NCBI GenBank assembly: GCA_965250215.1
Contig: CBDFNN010000004.1
Coordinates: forward strand, 1,302,001-1,366,000
Source of the DNA: CBDFNN01 sp965250215
GTDB taxonomy: Bacteria; Bacteroidota; Rhodothermia; Rhodothermales; DATKEJ01
Direction of reading: 5' to 3'
Length of the DNA: 64,000 nt
Shown piece after piece: positions 15,685 through 24,378 of this stretch. How positions within the stretch are numbered: position 1 is the first letter of the stretch; each line of letters opens with the position of its first letter. A program made the position numbers and the translations under genes. The notes beneath the pieces were generated by a model. The model saw only the letters and a program-made list of their open reading frames with translations, was not told the DNA's origin and made no database searches.

Positions 15685-16678
15685 CTAATATACAGGTACG
15701 ACGACTTCTGCACCTAGCTCGCCAAATGCCTTTTTAATGGCTTTTAGCCGAATGGGATCGCCATCATACATGCCCACAACAGCTCCTCCTGATCCGGCAT
15801 ATTTCACAGGACATCCAAGTTTTCTGCCCGTTTCAACGAGCTTCACATGACCACTATTAAGCGAGCAAAGAGATCTTCTTAGATCGAAGTTCTGGTCCAT
15901 GAGTGGCCCAATTTCTCTGCCCCTTCCAGACTTGATCAGGTCAAAGCTTTCTTGAGCAAGGGTCGCAATATTCTGCATACCATTTATCACTGCCACATCA
16001 CCTCGATTGTATCTAGCTCGAAGATCGTTGTGAGTTAGTTCCGTTCCTTCGGCAAGTTCGCTGCTAAAAGCAATGAAAAGGGGAGGCAAAAGAGCCGGAT
16101 CGATACCTTTGTAGAGTCCATGTCCAGTACTTTTCATGTGCTCCTTCTCGAAATCCATAAAGACCGCACCTTCATAAACTTGAATAACTCGGTCCTGTAA
16201 TCCAGCCCCAATTTTCAATTCGTCAAGCTCAACACTCAAAATCAAACTCGGAAGAAGAGGCTTCGGGATTTCGATCTCATAGAATTGACAAAGAGCGCGC
16301 ATGGTCGCTGTGATGATGGCGCTAGAACCAGCCAGTCCAACTCGAATTGGGATATTTGTATCGTACTCAATCGAGAAATTTCTTTTCGGAATTTCGATGC
16401 CTTCCGACTGGCAATAATCGTAGAAGCGTTTCGTAGATGCCTTCAAAAGACGGATACCGCCATAGTATCCCGTGATCTTGATGTCGTGGACAAGCTGTTT
16501 CATGCTGGTGTATTCCAAGTCATCACTTCCCCGTGCTATGAATTGAAGTCTGGTCGATTCGTAGACCGTCACCTTCGCACGGAAGGTGTCCAATATTGCG
16601 GAAATAGTCTTGCCATAGTAACCCATCCGACGGGTTTCCGATAAGCCCGTAACGGGCATAAGCAAGGGCTTCAATCAT
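15685..16678 (-). CDS. Glucuronokinase-like GHMP kinase, frameshifted near N-terminus
   Basis: About 330 residues of a GHMP-fold sugar kinase. The body matches what I recall of plant glucuronokinase: GYYGGIRLLKAS, SYDTNIP-type (EYDTNIPIRVGLAGSSAI), AGLQDRVIQVYEGAVFMDF, EKEHM, GHGLY, QNFDLRRSL and YAGSGGAVVG. The long frame would start at a TTG (16674) with an unrelated-looking leader. The ATG at 16678, in another frame, gives MIEALAYARYGLIGNPSDG, which is the expected family N-terminus; the two frames join if one G is removed from the GGG at 16622-16624 (CCC on the + strand), giving NPSDG-YYGKTIS. So the gene is either inactivated, mis-sequenced or translated by frameshifting. Function would be glucuronate to glucuronate-1-phosphate. 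Confidence 0.85.
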
Positions 16679-16828
16679 GGATCATTTCAAGGCTAATAGA
16701 CTGACAATTCATTTTGCTAGTTGGCCAATCCAATTGGACGGATTCAGGGATTATAGACCTCAGAATCAAGATCAGCAAGATCAGCCACTCACTTAGACAA
16801 GCAAGGTCAGCTAGAAAAGCCAGATAAG

Positions 16829-18439
16829 CTATCTCTCATGCTTTCTGTATTTAACTCCGTCACGATCGAGTCGATCATAGTGCCTAGTCAAACGCTCCAG
16901 GAACGATTCATAATTCTTGAGATCGGGATTGGTCCAAGCATTTTCTGCAACAGCTGTCAATCGAGGATAGATCATATAGTCCAAGTAGTCCTGATTGTTG
17001 ATGTATTCGGTCCAAACATTGGCTTGAGTTCCAAGGATGTGCTTGCTTTGCTTAGCGTTGAGGACTTCGGGCACGGGCTCGAAAGAGTAAACCGTTTCAA
17101 GAGCTAGAAAGCTATCGCCGATGGCGAGAGGCTCCGTCTCCTTGTCGCCTTGTCTATAGTCCAGATAAGCATGGGTCGTCGGTGTCATGATTACATCATG
17201 ACCCTGCTGTGCAGCGGCTATACCCCCCTCTGTGCCTCTCCAAGACATAACCGTAGCTTCGGGTGCCAAGCCACCTTCAAGAATTTCATCCCAACCGATG
17301 AGGCTTCGTCCATGTGAGTTCAAAAATTTCTCCATGCGTTTGATGAAGTAGCTCTGTAACTCGTTCTCATCTTTCAATCCCTCTCGCTTGATAACGGATT
17401 GAGCTAGTTCTGATTTTTCCCACACATCGTTCGGGGCTTCATCAGCACCCACGTGGATGTACTTCGATGGGAAGAGCTCCATGACCTCAAGAAGGACATT
17501 TTCGTAGAATTCGAATGTCTCTTCCGATGGGCATACAACACCTGCTTCGTGGACGCCCCAGTTGTTTGAGACCTCGATCGGTTCATCCGTACAGCCAAGC
17601 CAAGGGTAAGCTGCCATGGCGGCTTGAGCGTGCCCAGGCATTTCGATCTCTGGTATGACAGTTATGTGTCGGCTTGCGGCATAACGGACCACTTCTCTCA
17701 CATCATCATGTGCATAGTGGCCTTCGTAAGGATTCCCGTCTTTTACATCGTGGCTAAAGGGCTTGACCAAAAGAGTTGTGGATTTACGCCTCGATGCCAC
17801 ATCTACTAGCTTTGGGTATTTCTTGATCTCGATTCTCCATCCTTGGTCATCCGTCAAATGCCAATGAAATTTGTTCAGTTTGTGGGCGGCCATCAAGTCC
17901 AACTGACGCTTAATCTGACCGACTGAGAAATAGTGCCTCGATACATCTAGCATCATTCCTCTATACGGGAATCTCGGCTCATCAAAGATGTCGACAGCAG
18001 AAATAGTCTTAGCTCCATCCTGAGGCAATAGCTGGAGAAAAGTTTGAATGGCGTAGAATAGTCCGGCATCGCTATTTCCACGCAAGAGCACTTCATCGCT
18101 GCTTACAGATATCGAGTATCCTTCTGGACCTGTGTCTAATTTTGGATCAATATCTAGCTTTATCGAGCCCTCTCCATTTTGGTTGAGTTTCCAACCTGAA
18201 AGCGTTTCGATGCGCTGAAGTAGATAGTCACAAACTCCGTCGTCTTTACAGGCGACGCCAGCGCCTTCCAAAGAGAAACTTCCCTTGGCCAATTGCACAG
18301 ACTGGGGAAGGGGCACAAGGCCGAGTGAAGAAGAATCAATAGTCATTATTGGTGTATTCGAATTACTGGTACATGATTGACAAAAAGCCGAAAGCAACAA
18401 TAGGATGAATATAGTTTTTGACTTTGAAATTAGATTCAT
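16829..18439 (-). CDS. Beta-N-acetylhexosaminidase, GH20 lipoprotein
   Basis: A 536-residue glycoside hydrolase family 20 enzyme that removes terminal N-acetylhexosamine from chitin- or glycan-derived oligosaccharides. A leader with Cys23 (CQSC) suggests a lipoprotein. The N-terminal GH20b domain (about 40-160) precedes the barrel, which starts FPYRGMMLDVSRHYF. The catalytic Asp-Glu pair is in HVGADEAPND (about 328-337); KFHWHLTDDQGWR and MPGHAQAAMAAYPWLGC are also diagnostic. It starts one base after the stop of the MATE gene, so the two form an operon. It probably works in the periplasm or on the surface. Confidence 0.94.
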   Translation of the reverse strand: MNLISKSKTIFILLLLSAFCQSCTSNSNTPIMTIDSSSLGLVPLPQSVQLAKGSFSLEGAGVACKDDGVCDYLLQRIETLSGWKLNQNGEGSIKLDIDPKLDTGPEGYSISVSSDEVLLRGNSDAGLFYAIQTFLQLLPQDGAKTISAVDIFDEPRFPYRGMMLDVSRHYFSVGQIKRQLDLMAAHKLNKFHWHLTDDQGWRIEIKKYPKLVDVASRRKSTTLLVKPFSHDVKDGNPYEGHYAHDDVREVVRYAASRHITVIPEIEMPGHAQAAMAAYPWLGCTDEPIEVSNNWGVHEAGVVCPSEETFEFYENVLLEVMELFPSKYIHVGADEAPNDVWEKSELAQSVIKREGLKDENELQSYFIKRMEKFLNSHGRSLIGWDEILEGGLAPEATVMSWRGTEGGIAAAQQGHDVIMTPTTHAYLDYRQGDKETEPLAIGDSFLALETVYSFEPVPEVLNAKQSKHILGTQANVWTEYINNQDYLDYMIYPRLTAVAENAWTNPDLKNYESFLERLTRHYDRLDRDGVKYRKHER

Positions 18440-18440
18440 G

Positions 18441-19856
18441 TTATACCTGTCTGGTTTTCCATTTCCCCTTCTTAAAGAAATAATATCCGAATAATGCTAA
18501 TAGAGTCTGTGCAACAGAGATTGCGACAAAAACCGCCTCTGTTCCGTAGTTAAGCTCGATTGCCAAAAAATAGGCTAGAGGTATTTGTAGGACCCAAAAT
18601 ACAAATAGGTTGATCCATGTTGGAGTCGTTGTATCTCCTGCACCATTGAATGCCTGAATGGTTACCATTCCCACAGCCCAGAAGGGAAAGGAGTAGGCAA
18701 GGATACGAAGACATTGAACGGAGTATCTTATGTCCTCAGGTTCATCAGTAAATATTCGAGTTAGTTGCTCGGGAAATAGCCAAAGAATTAAGCCAAGAAA
18801 GCTTAGGAGAATCGAGTTGATCCAAGCCGTCGTCCAGACGGTTTGTTTAGCTCGATCTGCCTTTCCAGCACCAAGATTTTGACCAACCAAGGTTGCAGCT
18901 GCATTGCCAATACCCCATGAAGGAAGGAGAACGAAGACAATTAATCGAACGGCGAGTGTGTAACCGGCCACTGCGTGCGAACCGAAATAAGCGATGATTC
19001 TGATAACACCGATCCAGCTCGCAGTCGAGATCAAGAACTGAAGCATACCGGGACCACCTACCCTTACGATGCCCTTTATTTTCTCTATGTCGGGGCGAAA
19101 GGGAATGCCTTTAATGTTGATCTGACCATTGATACCAAAGAGGATCTTTAGCTGATAGAGAACGCCGACCGACCTGCCGATCGTTGTCGCAAGTGCAGCA
19201 CCTGCTACACCCATTCCTGCCCATGATCCGATGCCAAAAATTAATAAGGGGTCCAATAGCATATTGAGACCATTAGCAAGCCAAAGAGATTTCATGGCGA
19301 GTGAAGCATCTCCAGCACCTCGAAAAATCGCGTTGATTAGAAAGAGAAGGAATATGCTAGCATTACCTCCAAAAAGGATCGCGCAGTAACTTGCCCCAGT
19401 GTCGATGACAGACTGTTCGGCACCCATCAAGCCTAGTAACTCGGGTGCGTATATCCAACCGAGAATGGCAATAGGGGTGGAAAAGGCGATTCCGATAAAA
19501 ATTAGTTGGATTGAGGTTCTTGATGCCTCCTCGGGGTCACCCTCACCAATCCTCCGTGCCACCATAGCCGTGCCGGCCATGCTGAGTCCTATGCAAAGGG
19601 CGAAAACGATGATGATGAGACTCGCTGTAAGCCCGACCGCAGCAACAGCCTCCGTGCTGTTGGGAAGTTTGGAAACGAAAAAGATGTCCACGACCTCGAG
19701 AAAAGATTGCATAAGCATCTCGAGAACCATAGGAACGGCCAAGTAGAAGATGGCTTTCTTAATAGATCCAGTGGTGTAGTCTCTTGGGCCACCTTTTATG
19801 GCGCTCAAAAAGGCTCTAGCACCTCGAGAAAAAATATTCCGTTGCTGTTGCTCCAT
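18441..19856 (-). CDS. MATE-family efflux transporter
   Basis: About 471 residues with twelve hydrophobic segments in two related halves, the multidrug and toxic compound extrusion fold. Typical MATE strings include YLAVPMVLEMLMQSFLEVVD at the start of TM1, VGLTASLIIIVFALCIGLS, ARRIGEGDPEEASR and GQNLGAGKADRAKQT. The start is placed at Met 19856 (MEQQQRN), eight codons inside the longest frame. It is the first gene of a two-gene unit with the GH20 enzyme, an unusual pairing; export of a drug or metabolite by Na+ or H+ antiport is the family role, with no specific substrate visible. Confidence 0.92.
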   Translation of the reverse strand: MEQQQRNIFSRGARAFLSAIKGGPRDYTTGSIKKAIFYLAVPMVLEMLMQSFLEVVDIFFVSKLPNSTEAVAAVGLTASLIIIVFALCIGLSMAGTAMVARRIGEGDPEEASRTSIQLIFIGIAFSTPIAILGWIYAPELLGLMGAEQSVIDTGASYCAILFGGNASIFLLFLINAIFRGAGDASLAMKSLWLANGLNMLLDPLLIFGIGSWAGMGVAGAALATTIGRSVGVLYQLKILFGINGQINIKGIPFRPDIEKIKGIVRVGGPGMLQFLISTASWIGVIRIIAYFGSHAVAGYTLAVRLIVFVLLPSWGIGNAAATLVGQNLGAGKADRAKQTVWTTAWINSILLSFLGLILWLFPEQLTRIFTDEPEDIRYSVQCLRILAYSFPFWAVGMVTIQAFNGAGDTTTPTWINLFVFWVLQIPLAYFLAIELNYGTEAVFVAISVAQTLLALFGYYFFKKGKWKTRQV

Positions 19857-20063
19857 TCTGTGAATTTGGGTGAGCGCCAAGATAGGGAAAGTGCAGTCTC
19901 GGTGACGGTCCTAGGGGATAGCACTTAGGCTTGACCCAAGTAAAATGTCGATTGGTGCCTGTTTTGAGGTATTGGGGGGTACTTGTTTAATCGAAGCGAG
20001 ATACCTTTAGAAAAACAGGACCCTCTCGAGGGACATTAAATAAAAAGACAAAATCAATCATCA

Positions 20064-20492
20064 ATGAAAACCTCAATTCGATCCTTCTATTTCCCGATTG
20101 TGCTGCTATTCGTCAGTTTCGTAGCCTCATGCGATGTGAATCCCTTTGATCAAAGCCAAGTGGCTATCATCACAACCGCTGTTACGGATTCAATAGCAAC
20201 TATATCGTGGACACCAGCTGGAGCTTATCGGATAAGAATCTACGAGGGTTCCTACGATGGAGATGATGGATATAATGGAGTGGTGTGGTCGGCAACGGCG
20301 GAGGATTTTAGCAATGTCTTGGTTTCTCCTTATGTCGCAGGCTCAGATCCAGGAATCGAAAGCGGAAATCCTGTATTACTTCCTGGACAGAACTACACGG
20401 TGACAGTCCGAAGACGTGATCCAAAAGGAACGGGAGACGGCTTTACCAACACATCCAAGGTGTATATTGGCGAGTTGGCTTTCATACCTTGA
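20064..20492 (+). CDS. Fibronectin-like small lipoprotein
   Basis: A 142-residue lipoprotein with leader ending VASC (Cys23). The mature part is a single beta-sandwich with fibronectin III features: TDSIATISWTPAGAYRIRIYEG near the start and LPGQNYTVTVRRRDPKGTGDGF near the end. It stands alone, preceded by about 180 bases without a gene and followed by the GAGGAGT repeat array. The function is unknown; a surface accessory or binding role is only a guess. Confidence 0.72.
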   Translation: MKTSIRSFYFPIVLLFVSFVASCDVNPFDQSQVAIITTAVTDSIATISWTPAGAYRIRIYEGSYDGDDGYNGVVWSATAEDFSNVLVSPYVAGSDPGIESGNPVLLPGQNYTVTVRRRDPKGTGDGFTNTSKVYIGELAFIP

Positions 20493-20516
20493 GGAGGCTT
20501 GGCGATGCTAAGCCGG

Positions 20517-20572
20517 GAGGAGTGAGGAGTGAGGAGTGAGGAGTGAGGAGTGAGGAGTGAGGAGTGAGGAGT
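20517..20572 (+). repeat. Eight tandem copies of GAGGAGT
   Basis: Eight perfect copies of the 7-base unit GAGGAGT run without interruption 25 bases after the lipoprotein stop and 107 bases before the pnuC start. The same unit, same strand, occurs three times at 53777-53797 ahead of a sulfatase gene. Each unit resembles a Shine-Dalgarno core. A second short array, CCCAAAA twice, lies at 20626-20639. Confidence 0.9.
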
Positions 20573-20679
20573 TCAGGTTACTACTACCTCCTATTCGGCT
20601 GAAAAAAATTTGGAGCAAGGCCAAACCCAAAACCCAAAACTCTTCTACCATTTCTCACAACGCAAAACAGCCTCGACCC

Positions 20680-21330
20680 ATGTCCCGCACGGCCTTTATT
20701 CTAAGTTGTCTTGCCAGTATTCTGGTATTGGTTTTACCATATCAAGACTTCATTCCTGTCGAATTGAGCAAGATCGAGTCACTTGGCGTGGTGACTTTTG
20801 CATGGTCTGTCTGGCTCTTGGCTCAAAATAATCCACTTGGATGGTGGGTAAGCATCGTTGGAGTGGCTCTCTATATCTACATATTTTATGAGGCCAAGCT
20901 CTATGGCGAAATAATAATTCAGATCTTCTTTCTGATTACAGGCTTTCAAGGTATTTACCTCTGGGCGAAAGGAGGCGACGGGAAAGAGGAAAGACCCGTT
21001 TCCATGATCTCGACTAAGATTCTTTTGTTGTCTCTTCTTACAGGGGTCATTGCCTTTTTCGCACTAAGAGTATTCCTAGTCGAGTTCAATGGCGCTGCTC
21101 CTTTTTGGGATGCACTTACGACAGTAATCGCCTTTGTTGCTCAGGTATATCTTATAAATCGATGGCTCGAAAACTGGTATCTCTGGATCATTGCTGATAT
21201 CATTTATATACCTTTATATGCCTCGAGAGAGCTCTATTTCACAAGCGCGCTCTATGCCGTTCTCTTGCTGATGTCAATTCACGGCCTGCTGAATTTTCGA
21301 AAGCTTTATCAAGCGCAAAAGAGTCTTTAA
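20680..21330 (+). CDS. pnuC: Nicotinamide riboside transporter PnuC
   Basis: A 216-residue inner-membrane protein with about seven hydrophobic helices. The conserved C-terminal half reads ...FWDALTTVIAFVAQV, NRWLENWYLWIIADIIYIPLY, matching the PnuC substrate-channel W/N motifs. It would let nicotinamide riboside in by facilitated diffusion, trapped by phosphorylation; a matching kinase gene lies at 58287. The ATG at 20680 is chosen because upstream in-frame codons run through the repeat-derived region and are not family-like. The leader between the repeat and the start contains CCCAAAA and CACAACGCAAAAC words. Confidence 0.9.
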   Translation: MSRTAFILSCLASILVLVLPYQDFIPVELSKIESLGVVTFAWSVWLLAQNNPLGWWVSIVGVALYIYIFYEAKLYGEIIIQIFFLITGFQGIYLWAKGGDGKEERPVSMISTKILLLSLLTGVIAFFALRVFLVEFNGAAPFWDALTTVIAFVAQVYLINRWLENWYLWIIADIIYIPLYASRELYFTSALYAVLLLMSIHGLLNFRKLYQAQKSL

Positions 21331-21403
21331 CTATTTTGCTATATATGCAACAAAGGACGGAAGAACTCCGATCTCATTATAGAATCTGCTAAACTGTATT
21401 TAC

Positions 21404-24292
21404 TTGTTTTCCAATCTTCGCCCAGTATGGATACTTGCCATATTTCTTTTTGCCCTTCCTCTCTTCTGCATTGCTCAGGACACTCAACAGTCACCACGTG
21501 GCATCGATTGGAAAGAGATCGATTCTTCCCATTTTCGTGTCATCTTTCCTAAAGAAATTGAAGCCGACGCAAAACGTATCGCCGTAAATTTAGAGCGACT
21601 CTATTGGGCGACCAGCCGATCCTTGCAGGTCAGTCCAACGAAAATTCCGGTGGTGTTGCAGAACACCTATCCTGTTGCCAATGGTTCGGTAGGATTTGCA
21701 CCTAGAAAGTCAGAGTGGTATCACCAGCCTTTCCTACCCACAATATTTGCCGGTTCGGGAGTAGATGATTGGTATGATTTACTGGCGTCTCATGAATACA
21801 GACATGTGGTTCAATTAGACGCGGCTAATACAGGCTCAACAAAATTGATGTCTCTTCTTTTTGGGGACACAGGAAGGCAAGCCATGACCTTTTTGTCGAT
21901 TCCCTCCTGGTTCTTCGAGGGAGATGCCGTGGGCATGGAGACCGCTGTTGGACTAGGTGGACGTGGACGTCTTCCCTGGTTCGAGATGCATACTCGTGCT
22001 TTACTTCTCGAAGACATCAATTATTCCTATCCGAAGGCTCTTCATCGATCGTACAAGCATTATTATGCCAGCCAATATCCTTTGGGCTACGAATTGACCA
22101 CATACGTCAAGAAGGAACATGGTGTAGATGCCTGGCGGGATGTTCTTGATAAAACATCTAGATATTCTTTCCTACCTCTTTCATTCAATAGATCGGTGAG
22201 AAATACTCTGGGAGCCAATATGAATACCATTTATGATCGGACGATGGACGATTTGAAAGTGGAATGGGAAAAGTCTCTCCACATGATTCAGATATCCAAC
22301 GGAATACTGATCAATGACGCCACTCATAAATCATCCTGGACGAGCTATGCTTTTCCCGAAATTCTCGACGACGGTGGAGTCATAGCTGTGAAGACCTCAC
22401 TTGAGAATCCGGCTAAGTGGGTTCGCTTTGACGCGGAAGGCAATGAGAAAGTCGGAAATCGGGCCGACTCTGAAGCATTCAGTTATGGGTTTAATCACTC
22501 CAATGGAAAAATCACATGGCATCGAACTTTACCAGATCTAAGATGGGGTCTAGGTGGTTCGTCCGTCATTATGATCCAGGATCTAGAAAGTGGAAAGACT
22601 AAGCAGTTAACATCTGGATCTAACCTCACCTTGCCCGCTCTTTCAAGTGACGCTTCGCAAGTTGCAGCGGTGGAATTTACGAAAGACCGTTTGGCCAGTC
22701 TTATCATTTATGACGTTGAAAGTGGACGAGAGATCGAACGTATAGGAATGGGCGCCAATGATTTCATTATGTCGCCGTCATGGTCTCCTGACGATTCTAA
22801 GATCGTTGTAATGAGACAGACCTTAGCGGGAAAGGCGATGACAGAAATCGACCTGAAAACTCGCAGGACAAGGGATATCATTGAGGCAGGTACCGAGGAT
22901 ATTAATGAGCCCCAGCATCAGGGTAATGTCATTTACTACCAATCGAGTAGATCTGGTATCGAAAATATTTGGGCGATCGATCTTGAGAGCAACAAGAGAT
23001 ATCAGATCACATCCAGAATTGTTGGAGCCATGCATCCTTCGATTTCAAAAGATGGAAAGACTCTCATTTACAACGATTATTCAACGATGGGATTCGACAT
23101 TTTCGAGGCGCCTATCGACCGGAGAAAATGGAAATACGCTCCGCAAGTTCGTGACCGAGTCACAAAATATTATCAAGAAATGCTCGACCAGGAAGAGGTT
23201 GGCCCCTACCTCCTTACCTCGACAGCAAACTATGACGGGAGGGAAGTGAAAGACTATTCAGGAATTAAAAACCTATTCAAGTTTCATTCCTGGGCTCCCA
23301 TTCTTTCTGAGGACAATGTCGGTCTGACTTTAAACTCCAGCAATCTTCTAAATACTTTTCAGTTCGATCTCATTGCAGATCACGACAGAAAAGATCATAA
23401 GTGGAAAAATACAGTGCGGGCAACTTATTCCGGTTTGTATCCGATCTTTCAAATTGACGCTTCTCAGGAATGGCAGGAAGAAAGAACGTCTTGTGATGCT
23501 CGGGGGACTGAAAACTTGACAAGCTGTAGTGTTCAGGAAATTGATGCTAGGATAATTCTTCCCCTGAATCTGTCACGCGGAATTAATAATCGATTTCTTA
23601 AACTGTACGCGGGAGGAGAGGCTCTTCGCGCAGCTCCAAGATCTACGATTGAAGATCCCGCTGTCCTGTGGGTCAACTCATACAATTTTGGACTCACAGC
23701 TTCTCAGTTTCGAAATGGTGCATTCCGAGACTTCTGGCCAGGTTTTTCTCAGGCATTGAGTTTCGAATATGAAAAGACGACCCCAGAAAGTGGGGCAACA
23801 GGTCAAAGGACTGCCTTTTTTGGATTGGCTTATATTCCCGGTCTTCTCAAGCAACACAAGCTAAGAGTTAGGGCTAGCGTTGAGGTTCAAAACCCAGATA
23901 CTTGGTTGTATGAGACCGATCTCGATTTGGCTCGTGGTTACGATTTTGTTTTTCGAAATCAGCTGAGCACCTTTGGAATTGATTACAAATTTCCTTTGAG
24001 CTATCCCGATATCGCCATCGGAAATCTGGTTTTTGTAAAGCGCGTTTTAGGCGGTTTCTTTTACGACCACAGCATGGGAAATAGCGAGAGCTTAACCACA
24101 AGCGTTGAAGACTTTTCCGCAAGGTCTGCTGGAGCTGAGCTTCGTTTCGATTTTCACCTCTTCGATTGGCCTCTTGAATTTCAGGCGGGAGTAAGAGCTG
24201 GAGTTCGTCTTGACGATTTAATGGGACCAGGTGATCAACTGGACAAGAAAGGATTCTTTGTCAAGCCAGTCGTATTTGGTGTAGGCTTTTAG
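21404..24292 (+). CDS. Metalloprotease-like, beta-propeller, outer-membrane barrel protein
   Basis: A 962-residue secreted or outer-membrane protein. Signal peptide 1-24. Residues 30-290 look like a gluzincin peptidase: HEYRH (130-134) gives HExxH, and WFFEGDAVGMET supplies the third ligand Glu172. Residues 300-560 form a TolB-like beta-propeller (SWSPDDSKIVVMRQ, HPSISKDGKTLIYND). The last 330 residues alternate strands typical of a beta-barrel and end VKPVVFGVGF, with a terminal Phe as in many outer-membrane proteins. The start codon is TTG, because no in-frame ATG precedes the leader and TAG closes the frame upstream. The substrate is unknown. Confidence 0.8.
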   Translation: MFSNLRPVWILAIFLFALPLFCIAQDTQQSPRGIDWKEIDSSHFRVIFPKEIEADAKRIAVNLERLYWATSRSLQVSPTKIPVVLQNTYPVANGSVGFAPRKSEWYHQPFLPTIFAGSGVDDWYDLLASHEYRHVVQLDAANTGSTKLMSLLFGDTGRQAMTFLSIPSWFFEGDAVGMETAVGLGGRGRLPWFEMHTRALLLEDINYSYPKALHRSYKHYYASQYPLGYELTTYVKKEHGVDAWRDVLDKTSRYSFLPLSFNRSVRNTLGANMNTIYDRTMDDLKVEWEKSLHMIQISNGILINDATHKSSWTSYAFPEILDDGGVIAVKTSLENPAKWVRFDAEGNEKVGNRADSEAFSYGFNHSNGKITWHRTLPDLRWGLGGSSVIMIQDLESGKTKQLTSGSNLTLPALSSDASQVAAVEFTKDRLASLIIYDVESGREIERIGMGANDFIMSPSWSPDDSKIVVMRQTLAGKAMTEIDLKTRRTRDIIEAGTEDINEPQHQGNVIYYQSSRSGIENIWAIDLESNKRYQITSRIVGAMHPSISKDGKTLIYNDYSTMGFDIFEAPIDRRKWKYAPQVRDRVTKYYQEMLDQEEVGPYLLTSTANYDGREVKDYSGIKNLFKFHSWAPILSEDNVGLTLNSSNLLNTFQFDLIADHDRKDHKWKNTVRATYSGLYPIFQIDASQEWQEERTSCDARGTENLTSCSVQEIDARIILPLNLSRGINNRFLKLYAGGEALRAAPRSTIEDPAVLWVNSYNFGLTASQFRNGAFRDFWPGFSQALSFEYEKTTPESGATGQRTAFFGLAYIPGLLKQHKLRVRASVEVQNPDTWLYETDLDLARGYDFVFRNQLSTFGIDYKFPLSYPDIAIGNLVFVKRVLGGFFYDHSMGNSESLTTSVEDFSARSAGAELRFDFHLFDWPLEFQAGVRAGVRLDDLMGPGDQLDKKGFFVKPVVFGVGF

Positions 24293-24378
24293 CTTTCCCG
24301 AAGATCCGGTCTAATTAGGGGGATCTTTTGCACATTTAAAAGGTCACCCGCGCTTCTGCAAAACCGAAGGAAAAGGCC

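Noticed and set aside
19399..19746. A 115-residue plus-strand frame inside the MATE gene
   Set aside because: Antisense to a membrane protein with clear MATE motifs; the residue pattern follows the reversed hydrophobic codons.
20517..20572. A CRISPR array candidate
   Set aside because: The units are 7 bases with no spacers, so this is a simple tandem repeat, not a CRISPR array; no cas genes are present.
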